In this document: positions 42,840 through 54,132 of the stretch, piece by piece
Layout of the letters: every line of letters begins with the position of its first letter
How positions within the stretch are numbered: position 1 is the stretch's first letter
From: Dactylis glomerata
Taxonomy: Eukaryota > Streptophyta > Magnoliopsida > Poales > Poaceae
DNA length: 64,000 nucleotides
Assembly (NCBI GenBank): GCA_007115705.1
Contig: QXEO01000236.1
Span: forward strand, 5,119,434-5,183,433
Reading direction: 5' to 3'
The notes under the pieces: generated by a model
What the model was told of the DNA's origin: nothing
What the model saw: only the letters and a program-made list of their open reading frames with translations
Databases searched by the model: none
Position numbers and translations under genes: made by a program

Positions 42840-43508
42840 CTATGCATAGAAACGCCGAAGCTGCTCTGCGTTCCACGGGTTGCTTTCATCTTTTCCAGTC
42901 TTCTTATCTTCTAGACGATACGCTCCTCCTGGTATGACTTCTGTTACTATGTAGGGTCCCACCCATGGTGACTCTAGCTTGCCATGGCCATCATGCTTGA
43001 GTCGTAAAACTAGATCTCCCACTACAAAAGAGCGGGGGCAAACTTGAGTACTGTGATAATTTCGCAGGCTTTGCTAATATTGTGTAGCTCTGGCTAGTGC
43101 TACGTCTCTTGAATCGTCAAGTGCATCGATGTCATCTTGAAGTTCCTCCGTAGAAGTCGTTTCATCGTAAGCCGCAATTCTGGGGGCTTCATGAGTAATT
43201 TCGACTAGAAGCATGGCTTCTGCGCCATGGACCAGAAAGAAATGTGTCTCTTGAGTAGCTGCATTAGGCGTAGTTCTCAGACTCCAGAGCACGGAGGGTA
43301 ACTCATCTACCCAAGCATGCTTGGCTTTCTCCAGTGGTGCTAGCAACCTCTTCTTTATTTTGTTGCATATTAGGCTGTTTGCTTTTTCGACTTGCCCGTT
43401 TGTCTTTGGATGTGCAACTGATGCAAACTTCAATTTGATCCCCATACTCTCGCAGTAGCTTTTGAATTCCTTGGACATGAAGTTTGTGCCATTATCTGTG
43501 ATGATGTT
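42840..43508 (-). pseudogene. pol: Integrase C-terminal part of Tat element F, truncated
   Basis: Reads from the middle of the integrase core (TDNGTN, then SVAHPKTNGQVEKANSLI) through SLRTTPNAATQET to the C-terminal module GDLVLRLKHDG...WVGPYIV, ending at 42840. TAG at 43074-43076 interrupts it. In the complete Tat element at 8683-11907 the aligned codon is Gln CAG in the stretch YQQNLRRYHS. The N-terminal side is removed by the D-E insertion at 43508. It is clearly the same lineage as the complete Tat element. Confidence 0.9.
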
Positions 43509-45131
43509 TGATACGTCTTAAACGTATCTATAATTTTTGATGCTCCATGCTTGTTCTTACACCATTTGCTTAGTGTTTTGTTACACTTCATGGCATTTTT
43601 ATGCATTTTCCGGGACTAACCTATTAACAAGATGCCACAGTGCCAGTTCCCTGTTTTCTGCTTTTTTGTGTTTTAGAAAAGTTACACAGGAAATATTCTC
43701 GGAATTGGACGAAACAAAAGCCGAGCATCCCAATATTTAACGAAGCTTCCAGAAGACCAAAGAGGAGATGGAGAGGGGCCAGGCGCCAGCCTCACCACCA
43801 GGGGGCGCGGCCCAGCCCCTGGCCGCGCCGCCCTATGGTGAGGGCCCCCTGGTCCAATTCTGACGCTGCCCCTTCGCCTATAAAGACCCCCCGATGGGAA
43901 AAACCTAAACACCCGATCAATTTTCCAGAAACACATCGCGATCCGCTGCCATCGTCAACCCGAGATCGGGAGGGTCCAGAAGCTCTTCCCAGCACCCTGC
44001 CGGAGAGGGGAATCGCCACCGGAGGTCTTCTTCATCGCCATGCTTGCCTCCGGTGCGATGAGTGAGTAGTCTACCTTGGACTATGGGTCCATAGAAGTAG
44101 CTAGATGGTTGTCTTCTCCACCATGTGCTTCATGTTTAGATCTCGTGAGCTGCCTTACATGATCGAGATCACCTTTGTGTAATTCTACATGTTGTGTTTG
44201 TTGGGATCCGATGAATATTGGTGCTATGTTAAGTTGATGTGCTGAATATTATCTTATGTCATCTCTATGTTGTTTATGATCTTGCATGCTCTCCGTTGTT
44301 AGTAGCTATCTTGGCCAAGTAGATACTAGTGACTCCAAGAGGGGGTATTTATGCTCGATAGTTGGATTCATGCCTCTATTTAATCTGGGGGAGTGACAGA
44401 AACCTCTAAGGTTGTAGATGTGTTGTTGCCACTAGGGAGAAAACAACATTCTTGTGTCAAAGGACATTCGTTTTGTTTATATTACACACTTTGCTTAATG
44501 CAGTTATCTGTTGTTCGCAACTTAATACTCGTGGGGTCCTCGGATGATTCCCCGCGAGTGGATTATTAGTCATAGATGCAGTTGGATGGCGGTCTATGTA
44601 TTTTGTTGTAATGCCCAGAGTAAATCTCATAGTGATCCTCGTGACATATGCACGTTATCTTTATTCTATCAATTGCCCAACTATAATTTGTTTACCCAGC
44701 ATGTTGTTATTTATCTTATGGAGAGACACCACTGTGAACTGTGGACCCCGGTCCAATTTCCTTTACATTGTTATGCCGTTTTACTTTTACTCGCACTGTT
44801 TACTTTCTCGCATACTACTACTGTTTTCCACTCGATACGCTCAATCCTTTGTTTACAGCAAACCGGTGAGATTGACAACCTCATCGTAAGTTGGGAGCAA
44901 AGTTCTTGGTTGTGTTGTGTGCATGTTCCACGTTGTTGCTGGTGCAAAGCAAAGCACTGGACGAGGCGCCTTATAAATTATCCGGAGCTGTCGCGAAGCT
45001 AGCAGACATCACCTTCTGAAGTATTGGATTTTTCCTACTGGTTCAATAAACCTTGGTTTTTTACTGAGTGAAAACTTGCTGCTGTGCTAATCATACCTTC
45101 CTCTTGGGGTTCCCAACTGGGCGGTCATCTA

Positions 45132-46677
45132 TGATGTCTACACATGCTTCTGTTCTTGTAGACAGTGTTAGGCCTCCAAGTACAGAGGTTTGTAGAGCAG
45201 CAGCATGTTTCCCTTAAGTGGATCACCCAAGGTTTATCGAACTCAGGGAGGAAGAGGTGAAAGTTATCCCTCTCAAGCAACCCTGCAATTACGATACAGA
45301 AAGTCTCTTGTGTCCCCAACACACCCAATACACTTGTCAGATGTATAGGTGCACTAGTTCGGCGAAGAGATAGTGAAATACAAGTAGTAGTGATGATTAT
45401 GAGTAGTAACTGTAATATGAAATAAGTATCGCTGCAAGCAAACATGTAACAAAACAGGAAGTAACAAAACAGGAAGTAAACGGTGTGAAATAAGTAGTAG
45501 GGATCATACTTTCACTAGTGGACACACTCCCAACAAATATAACATAATTGAACAAATAGATAACTTATCTTCACTCTGGTACTCTGAATTACTCTCCTAT
45601 TGAATAACACTAATCATTGCGTAGGGCTACGAAGCACTCCTCAAAGTTCATCAAGTACTTGACAAACACCACTCATAGAGATATCCAAATCAAATCACAA
45701 CTCAAGATAAATATTATTGCAACTTAGACCAAGTACTAATACGGTGCACAAACTGTCAACATTACACCATGAAAGGAGGAATAGATCACTTCAATACTAT
45801 CATAGTGATAATTATTCTCATAATCCATAAAAGATCACAATCATAGCCTAGACCAAGTACCACCATGATGCACGCACTGTCACCGTTACACCATGGCAGG
45901 AGGAATAGATTACTTTAATAACACCACTAGAGTACACATAATGATGAAGAGTAGCATCTACTTATTCAACATGATACAAAGCTCACGATCACATAAAGAT
46001 CACATCATGGGACAGAGAGGTGAACCACATAGCTACCGGTAGAGCCCTCAGCCCCGGGGATGAACTACTCCCTCCTCATCATAGGAGACAGCAAGGTTGA
46101 TGGAGATGGCAGTGAGGTCGATGGAGGCGGCGGAGACGGCGATGGAGACCAATGGAGATGGCTCTGGGGGCACTTCCCCATCCCGGCAGGGTGCCGGAAC
46201 AAAGACTTCTGTCCCCCGAAATTCGTCGACGGCGGCGGCAGAGCTGCGGAACTCTTTCTGGAAAATTGCCGACTCCCCTACGGTTTTCCGTCCCGAGGCT
46301 TTATATAGGCGAAGGGGCATCGTCAGGGGGCAGCCAGGGGCTCCTCACCCATAGGGGGCGCGGCCAGGGGCTAGGCCGCGCCCACCTGGTGTGAGGCTGG
46401 CCCCTGGCCCCCCTCCGTCTCTCTTTCGGTCCTCGTCCTTTGTCCGGGAAAAATAGGAGTTCTGGAACTTGTTTCGTCCAATTCCGAGAATATTTCCTGT
46501 GTAGCTTTTCTGAAACACAAAATAGCAGAAAACAGGGAACTGGCACTGTGGCATCTAGTCAATAGGTTAGTTCCGGAAATCGCATAAAAACGCCACGAAG
46601 TGTAACGAAACACAAGTCAAATGGTGTAAAAATAAGCATGGTGCATCAAAAATTATAGATACGTTTGAGACGTATTA
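45132..46677 (-). repeat. 3' LTR of element C
   Basis: 1546 bp, begins TGATGTCTACACATGC. It has a small local duplication (ACAAAACAGGAAGTA twice near 45449-45478) absent from the other copies. Confidence 0.9.
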
Positions 46678-49600
46678 GCATCCCCAAGCTTATCTCCTGC
46701 TCGTCCTCGAGTAGGTAAGTGATAACAAAAGAAATAATTTTTGAGGTGACATGCACCATCACAATCTTGATCATATAGGTAAAGCATTGAGTGCTGAGAT
46801 CAAAGAACTTAAAACATGGGCATGAAAGACATAATCTTGATAATAGAAACTTAGCAACCATGTTATAACATGAAAATGAACATAAACAAAAGATTATGAA
46901 AATGAAACAATGAAAGTCAAACGTGTGTTCAAATCATAAGAAAAAATATACAAATGGTTTTCAGCTTGTCCTTCATGGAGAGCAAAACATAAATGCATAG
47001 GACACCTTCAAGTTTAAGAGGGCGACTAGATACAAATAATTTGAGAACAAGTGAAACCAACAATATGAATCAATCAATGAAAACTTTGGGACAATGCATA
47101 TTATACTAAGAATGACAACTATGCTCTCTTAATGGTGCATAAAGAAAGAAGGTGGTGACTCAACATAAAAGTAAAAGAAAGGCCCTTCGCGGAGGGAAGC
47201 AGTGATTGCAAGTTTTATAACCTTCAAAAATTATGGTACTTACCGGCTTTGAGCTCTCATTGCCCCCATCATAAGCATCTTGAATGGTTAGAGTTAATGC
47301 AAGAACAATTATGATGCATATGCTTGACAAATCATAAGTCGAAAACCTCGTGTCCCGTGAATACGAGTACCCAAACCTCATGCTACTCAACTTAGAGTCC
47401 CAAGCAAGGCTCTTATCATTGTAAGTATATATGTATCATCGAGAACCACCAACGGGGTACCTCTGTGCCCGATGACATGGAACAAGCCCACATCAAAATG
47501 ACAGGACAAGCAGATAATGAACACCTCGACATCTCTTTTATTTGCCATTTGTTTAGCTTTTTATTGTGAGATGCGTCGTCGAATGTCCACCATGGGTATG
47601 CTGCAAATTTCCACCATGAATTATGCATGGCTTAGATTGGCGGCCCAGGCGTTTCCCTAACACATATACAAACTCCATGATCCCCACAAGATTTCTAATT
47701 CATTTCACACCGCGGGCATCAATAAACAAAAGATCACGATATCAACTCAAAAGAGAAGTGCAATGTTGAAAGCTTGCCCCATGACTGCATGGCTGGGCTA
47801 GTCTCCAACTTACAACTTGTAAGCATAACAACTCAACATAAGAGACCACAATGTCAAATTTTTAAGAGCAAGAAAAATAAAGTGTGCCATCCGGTTCGTG
47901 AGAGCTTTACTGACCAATTTTCGCATAACACTGGTAAGAGTTTAATTTGAAGAGTAGATAAAAGCAAGTCAAATGTACTTGGAATAGCAAATTGCTAATA
48001 GGTATGTATGGTGGACACTTTGGAAAACTTGGTTTTTAGGAGTTGGATGCACGAGTAGAGCTCATACTCAGTACAAGGCGAGGGCTAGCAAAAGACTGGG
48101 AGCGACCAACTAAGAGAGCAATAATGGCCATAATCATGCAAAGCGACATTAAAAGAAGCATAAGATGGCATCAAAAGTCAAAAACTAAATGATCATAGAG
48201 GCCATTGGCGACTTTGTAAGAGTCTAACATGTGTGAGCATGTGCCAAGTCAACCCAAATAACGCATCAAGGAGAAAACCAAAATAATGCTTCCAAATGAT
48301 AAAAACAACGCATGATTTTTTCAAAGGCTCATTAAGCAATCTCAGTTATTTGAGACAAGTCATGCTACAGCAAAACCACTAAGTATACTATCCAAAAAAC
48401 ATCAAGCACGACATGCAAAAGCCTAGGCCGCAGTCTACACAAGCTCCTTCTTGTACCACTTTTTTTTGCATAAAGCTTTTTCTCTTTTCCAACACCATTA
48501 AAACCTTTTTGAGGAATCTCTTTTGAGGAAAACCAACATATACCAGAAGTACAAATACACCTTGATGCAAAGATAAAACAAGATCTGAACAAAAATCAAG
48601 GTGAAAAATGCAAGCTAAACGCAGTAGCAGAAAAAGAGAACACTCATTGAACGATAAGAGTGAAAACTAGAGTGTTCTTGGCAAATGAAAAGCGAGTTCA
48701 TCTCCTCCAAAAGAAACATGATGTAATCTAACCATTTATTGCAGCAAACTAAACTAAACTAATACTGAAAACTAAAACAACTGACGCTCCAAGAAAAATG
48801 CATAATGCATGAAGCAATAAAAATATAGTGTTTTGAAAGGTGACCTGATTTTTGCCGATGAAGAAGGGGGTGCCTCGGGGGCATCCCCAAGCTTTGACGC
48901 TTGTACTTCTTGGATATTTCTTGGGGGTTGCATGGGCATCCCCAAGCTTGAGCTTTTGTCCATTCTTCATCTCATCTCATCATTCTCCAATCCCTACACT
49001 TGAAAACTTCCTTCATACAAAACTAAACACAATTCTATTGGCAACATTAGTGTAAGCATAACATAGAATCAACCTCTTTTTGCTTCAGGTTTCAACCTAA
49101 AACCACCACATATTAAGCATATAGTACTGTAGCAACTTTCCCAAAAGTTCCGTGATCAAAACAACTAAAAAAGAAAGCGATAAAGCGGCAAACACAAATA
49201 TTGGCAGAAATCTGTCAAAACAGAACAGCTGAAAAAGGTCGAATTTTTTAGGGGTTTTCTGTTGCTCAAATCAAAAAGTGTTCAACTAATGAAAGTTTGG
49301 ATATAAACTGGGGCATATGCACAAGAAATCGCAGGTCCAAAAGATATACAGAGAATTTTCACGAATTTTTACGGTGCAGCACCAAAAACTGTTTCAGGAC
49401 AGCAACATCCCCAAATCTTACCTCACTCAAATTAGAGGCTTCTCTTGGCAAAACAATGAAATAAAAAGGATAAGGAGCAGTTATTACAGTAGTAATAACT
49501 TCCAAGACTCAAATAAAAGAAAAAGTACTGAAAAGAAAACATTGGGTTATCTCCCAAGAGTGCTTTTCTTTAACGCCTTTGAGCTAGGCGCAGTAATTTG

Positions 49601-49825
49601 CAAAGATGCTCATGTGGGCGCCATATAAGAGCTTAAGGCAAAGGCGCCATAAAGGAACTTAAAGCAATAGAGAACATCAAAAAGCAAATGTGAAAGACAT
49701 TTAAATCTGAACCACTTCCTATGAAAAATAGTCTTGTAAAGAGACAAGTCATGAAAGCGCAAAGCAAAAAGCATAGGAAGGCAAAACAAGTACAACTTCA
49801 AGAATTGCAACATAAAGAGGGGAAA
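46678..49825 (-). other. 3' internal region of element C
   Basis: Non-coding and homologous to 28106-30160 plus 33100-33990 of element B. PPT-like GCATCCCCAAGCTT is at 46678, about 48881 and about 48936. At about 49595 it departs from B, where the gag-protease ORF would end. Confidence 0.8.
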
Positions 49826-51428
49826 CTAAATATTGTTGAGATCCATCAAACCATGTTTCCCTCTCTCATAATAACTTTTAGTAGCATCATGAATAGAATT
49901 AACAATATAACTATCACATAAAGCATCCCTATCATAAGCCACATGCATAAAAGAATTAATACTCACCACAGGAACAATAGTAGTAGGAGCAAATTCAATA
50001 GAATAATTATTCTCATCACCATAATCATTATAAATAGGAGGCATATTGTAATCATAACTAATTTTATCCTCAATAATAGGTGAACTAAAAATATTGTACT
50101 CATCATCATAGCCATCATAAGCTAGAGGTTTAGTATCATCACAAGCTAAAGAACAGCTATTTCGCAAAGCATATTCTTCAAACATATCATCATAAGAAGG
50201 AACATCACATATGGGAGATAAAATATTATCAGAACAAACTTTCTCCACAAAAGCTGGGGAACTAAAAATATCAAGCTTAACAAAACCAGCTTCCCCAAGT
50301 GACGAGGGTATGCCCGTTGGGTACCCGCGGATTAGTATACCGGGTCCGGCCCATTATGGAGGTGGACTGGAACAAGGACTCGAAGATGACTTGGAGACGA
50401 AGAAGGAAGACTCTAATCTGTATTCGACTAGGACACTTGTAAAACCTTAGCCCGGTTGCATATATAAAGCCAGGCAAGGGCGCCCCTAGAGAGATATCTG
50501 AGACAATCTCATAGACATCGAATATCACAGACAAGCAATATCTCGACTAGACAAGATAGATTAGACATAGACTAGATACAATATTCCGCCTATGGCGGCT
50601 CCATGTAAACACCACTGTGATTATCTACTAGATTGCTAGCAGGATGTAGCGATCCTCCACCGCGGGGACGTGAACCTGGGTACCTCGTGTGCCAATCTCG
50701 ATCCCGGAATCTCTAGTCGTTGCTCTTCCCCTGATCCTAAGTCCTTCATCTAGGACATTTGTCGAGTTAACCCCTCGATCCTAAGTAATCTATTCCCCTC
50801 GAGTTAACCCCTTCATCTAGGACTTAGGATCGGGGGAAGAGCAACGACTAGAGATTCCGGGATTGAGATTGGCACACGAGGTACCCAGGTTCACGTCCCC
50901 GCGGTGGAGGATCGCTACATCCTGCTAGCAATCTAGTAGATAATCACAATGGTGTTTACATGGAGCCGCCGTAGGAGGAATCTTGTATCTAGTCTATGTC
51001 TAATCTATCTTGTCTAGTCGAGATATTGCTTGTCTGTGATATTCGATGTCTATGAGATTGTCTCAGATATCTCTCTAGGGGCGCCCTTGCCTGGCTTTAT
51101 ATATGCAACCGGGCTAAGGTTTTACAAGTGTCCTAGTAGAATACAGATTAGAGTCTTCCTTCTTCATCTCCAAGTCATCTTCGAGTCCTTGTTCCAGTCC
51201 ACCTCCATAATGGGCCGGACCCGGTATACTAATCCGCGGGTACCCAACGGGCATACCCTCGTCACCAAGCTTAGACTTTTCTATAGCATTAGCAATACCA
51301 GTGTTCAAAGCAATCATACTAACATCACTATTAGCATGCAAATTAAGCTCCAAAGGTTTTTCAATTTTCTCTTCAAACACTTCATATCTAAACTCAGGAA
51401 AAAGACTACAGAACTCTTTGTTTTCCAT
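49826..51428 (-). pseudogene. Unknown 210-residue ORF of element C, split by an LTR inverted repeat
   Basis: The C-terminal part is at 49826-50294 and the N-terminal part at 51265-51428 (starts MENKEFCSLFPEFRYEVFEE). Leaving out the inserted 965 bp and one target copy, the frame runs through without a break (633 nt, 210 residues). The protein is acidic and Tyr/Asp-rich, with DDEYN and YDYNMPP-like blocks and a CDVPSYDDMFEEYAL segment. I do not recognise a domain. It takes the place of gag in this element. Confidence 0.65.
50300..51264. mobile_element. LTR palindrome: two Tat LTRs in inverted orientation
   Basis: Arms 50300-50745 and 50819-51264 (446 bp each) are reverse complements at roughly 97 percent, around a 73-bp spacer. 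The outer ends are TGACGAGGG and CCCTCGTCA and the exact target duplication CCAAG lies at 50295-50299 and 51265-51269. Each arm carries a TATATAAAG box pointing inward. The outer end and the spacer match the two termini of the element F LTR. No internal retrotransposon sequence is present. The equal short ORFs in each arm are just copies of LTR sequence. Confidence 0.92.
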
Positions 51429-51541
51429 TAAGCCTAACTAGTGAAAATAAAAACAAGAAACAAAAAGATGTAATTGCAGAATCTAAAGGAAATAACTCCG
51501 AGCACTCACACAGGAGGATGCGAATACCTTTTACCTTACCT

Positions 51542-51559
51542 CCCCGGCAACAGCGCCAG
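51542..51559 (-). promoter_or_regulatory. Primer binding site of element C
   Basis: The minus strand reads TGGCGCTGTTGCCGGGGA, one base off the tRNA-Asp complement, 10 bp inside the LTR. Confidence 0.9.
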
Positions 51560-51568
51560 AAAAGAGCT

Positions 51569-53109
51569 TGATGTCTACACACGCTTCTGTTCTTGTAGAC
51601 AGTGTTGGGCCTCCAAGTGCAGAGGTTTGTAGAGCAGCAGCAAGTTTCCCTTAAGTGGATCACCCAAGGTTTATCAAACTCAGGGAGGAAGAGGTCAAAG
51701 TTATCCCTCCCAAGCATGCCTGCAATTACGATACAGAAAGTCTCTTGTGTCCCCAACACACCCAATACACTTGTCAGATGTATAGGTGCACTAGTTCGGC
51801 GAAGAGATAGTGAAATACAAGTAGTAGTGATGATTATGAGTAGTAACTGTAATATGAAATAAGTATCACTGCAAGCAAACATGTAACAAAACAGGAAGTA
51901 AACGGTGTGCAATGCTTGGAAACAAGGCCTAGGGATCATACTTTCACTAGTGGACACACTCCCAACAAATATAACATAATTAAACAAATAGATAACTTTT
52001 CTTCACTATGGTACTCTGAATTACTCTCCTATTGAATAACACTAATCATTGCATAGGGCTACGAAGCACTCCTCAAAGTTCATCAAGTACTTGACAAACA
52101 CCACTCATAGAGATATCCAAATCAAATCACAACTCAAGATAGATATTATTGCAACTTAGACCAAGTACTAACACGGTGCACACACTATGAACATTACACC
52201 ATGAAAGGAGGAATAGATCACTTCAATACTATCATAGTGATAATTATTCTCGTAATCCATAAAAGATCACAATCGTAGCCTAGACAAGTACCACCATGAT
52301 GCACGCACTGTCACCGTTACACCATGGCAGGAGGAATAGATTACTTTAATAACACCACTAGAGTACACATAATGATGAAGAGTAGCATCTACTTATTCAA
52401 CATGATACAAAGCTCACGATCACATAAAGATCACATCATGGGAGAGAGAGGTGAACCACATAGCTACCGGTAGAGCCCTCAGCCCCGGGGATGAACTACT
52501 CCCTCCTCATCATAGGAGACAGCAAGGTTGATGGAGATGGCAGTGAGGTCAATGGAGGCGGCGGAGACGGCGATGGAGACCGATGGAGATGGCTCCGGGG
52601 GCACTTCCCCATCCCGGCAGGGTGCCGGAACTGAGACTTCTGTCCCCCGAAATTCGTCGATGGCGACGGCGGAGCTACGGAACTCTTTCTGGAAAATTGC
52701 CGACTCCCCTAGGGTTTTCCATCCCGAGGCTTTATATAGGCGAAGGGGCGTCGTCAGGGGGCAGCCAGGGGCTCCTCACCCATAGGGGGCGCGGCCAGGG
52801 GCTAGGTCATGCCCACCTAGTGTGAGGCTGGCCCCTGGCCCCCCTCCGGCTCTCTTTCGGTCCTCGTCCTTTGTCCGAGAAAAATAGGAGTTCTGGAACT
52901 TGTTTCGTCCAATTCCGAGAATATTTCCTATGTAGCTTTTCTAAAACACAAAAACAGCTGAAAACAGGGAACTGGCACTGTGGCATCTTGTCAATAGGTT
53001 AGTTTCGGAAATCGCATAAAAACGCCATGAAGTGTAACGAAACACAAGGCAAATGGTGTAAAAATAAGCATGGAGCATCAAAAATTATAGATACGTTTGA
53101 GACGTATCA
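51569..53109 (-). repeat. 5' LTR of element C
   Basis: 1541 bp; begins TGATGTCTACACACGC and ends GACGTATCA. It pairs with 45132-46677 and is also kin to solo LTRs G and H. Confidence 0.92.
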
Positions 53110-53146
53110 ATCTACATCAACACCGCACCGCAATCAAGCTGTTTTC

Positions 53147-53164
53147 TGGCGCAGTTTCTGGGGA
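53147..53164 (+). promoter_or_regulatory. Degenerate primer binding site of unit D
   Basis: TGGCGCAGTTTCTGGGGA stands where the tRNA-Asp complement is expected, with several mismatches. Confidence 0.7.
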
Positions 53165-53319
53165 AAAAGAAGACTTCTGCAAGGGGAGTTTCGCACGCAC
53201 ATCCTTTGCTTTGTTTTTTGTTTTGCTTTACTTTTTTTTGCTTACATCTTTTTATCAAAAACACAAAAAATCAGTTTCCTTTATAGTTGTTATTTATGTA
53301 TAGTTTAGTTGCTACTACT

Positions 53320-53712
53320 ATGTCGCCCGAGGAAATGATCTTCACTTTCAAACAAAAGAGTGAGGAAAGTTTGAAAGAAGCTTGTTCTAGAATTTATGAT
53401 TGGCATGGAAAAACTGAACCGAAAATCACTTTGAGTTTGCTTCTTAGTTGCTTTTATTTTGGACTTGCTCTTTGTTATAGATGTGCTTTGGATACTACAG
53501 CAGAAGGAGATCAAGCTTTCAATATTATAAAAACGTTGATTACAATTTATAGCATGCCAACTGATTTTGATTCCTCTCTTGTGAGCATTTTTAATAGACT
53601 TAATACTCTCGAAACTAGCACTACTCGTTTGGGTAATTGCTATAGTACTTTGCGCCAGTATTTTGATTATGTTCCAATAAATTCTGAACCTTCGAGTTGG
53701 TACCTACGGTAA
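53320..53712 (+). pseudogene. Short gag remnant of unit D
   Basis: 130 codons from Met 53320 (MSPEEMIFTFKQKSEESLKE). The FTFKQKSEESLKEACSRIYD block resembles the part of Athila Gag where the chain FRFKQ...ESL..AW is usual. Upstream gag parts are missing and the frame stops at 53712, where a shift leads into the protease remnant. It differs from the gag of B and E, so D had a different coding part. Confidence 0.7.
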
Positions 53713-54132
53713 AAATCACCATTAGTGGTGAAACTTTTCATGCTCGTTGTGATATTATGTCTGAATTTTGTCTTATTCCAAAGGATGTTTATGAATCTTT
53801 GGAAGCTTTCTGAGGGGGGAGAATAAATTTCTCTTACTAATAATGCCACTATATTTCCCGTTGGAATAGCTGAAGGAGTTTATACAAAAGTCCTAGGAAA
53901 AATGGTATCTACTGATTATCTTGTTATTGAATGTGTAGGAAAAGGACAAATCACGCTTGGAAGGTCTCTACTAAAGCTTCTAGGCGCCGTTATAGATGTG
54001 GGAAAAGGCACCATAAGATTCATCTCTCCACCTTGCAATAATCATGTGTTCCCTAAAGTTAAGAGCAAAGGTAAGAGAGGAAGGCGTAAGGCACCCGTTG
54101 ACCCTAATGCTTCATCGCTTGATATTACTTGA
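53700..54132 (+). pseudogene. Protease remnant of unit D
   Basis: A frame change near 53700 opens VKITISGETFHARCDIMSEF, where CDIMS stands in place of the protease CD-x-G-A-S, so the active site is damaged. Stops follow near 53810-53826. The next part (53902-54132) has TDYLVIE, ITLGRSLLKLLGAVIDVGKG and the family ending NASSLDIT. Confidence 0.75.

Larger units (their letters stand above)
40478..43508 (-). mobile_element. Tat-lineage element F, 3' part only, with antisense B3 gene
   Basis: Contains the 3' LTR, polypurine tract, a plus-strand gene and the C-terminal part of integrase on the minus strand. At 43508 it is cut by the D-E insertion (ATGTT at 43504-43508 may be one target copy). The rest of pol, gag and the 5' LTR are not in the window. 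The LTR ends match those of the inverted repeat at 50300-51264, so that repeat is the same family. Confidence 0.88.
45132..53109 (-). mobile_element. Athila-related element C, no pol
   Basis: LTRs 45132-46677 and 51569-53109 are flanked by exact ATCTA (45127-45131 and 53110-53114). The left LTR ends GTATTA, so its terminal CA is mutated. The primer site is TGGCGCTGTTGCCGGGGA and the polypurine tract GCATCCCCAAGCTT (plus strand) is at 46678. Instead of gag-protease it has one 210-codon ORF of unknown function, split by an inverted repeat. It inserted in the D 5' LTR in the opposite direction. Confidence 0.92.
43509..53136 (+). repeat. 5' LTR of composite element D-E (split by element C)
   Basis: Plus orientation, begins TGATACGTCTTAAACG at 43509. 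It runs to 45131, is broken by element C and one target copy, and resumes at 53115-53136, ending GCAATCA next to a primer site. It is the same LTR family as element B but in the opposite direction. Short ORFs in it are not genes. Confidence 0.85.

Noticed and set aside
50277..51431. Identical short proteins (85 and 133 codons) in each arm of the palindrome
   Set aside because: Their match comes from the inverted LTR copies, not from a conserved gene; they contain the LTR TATA region.
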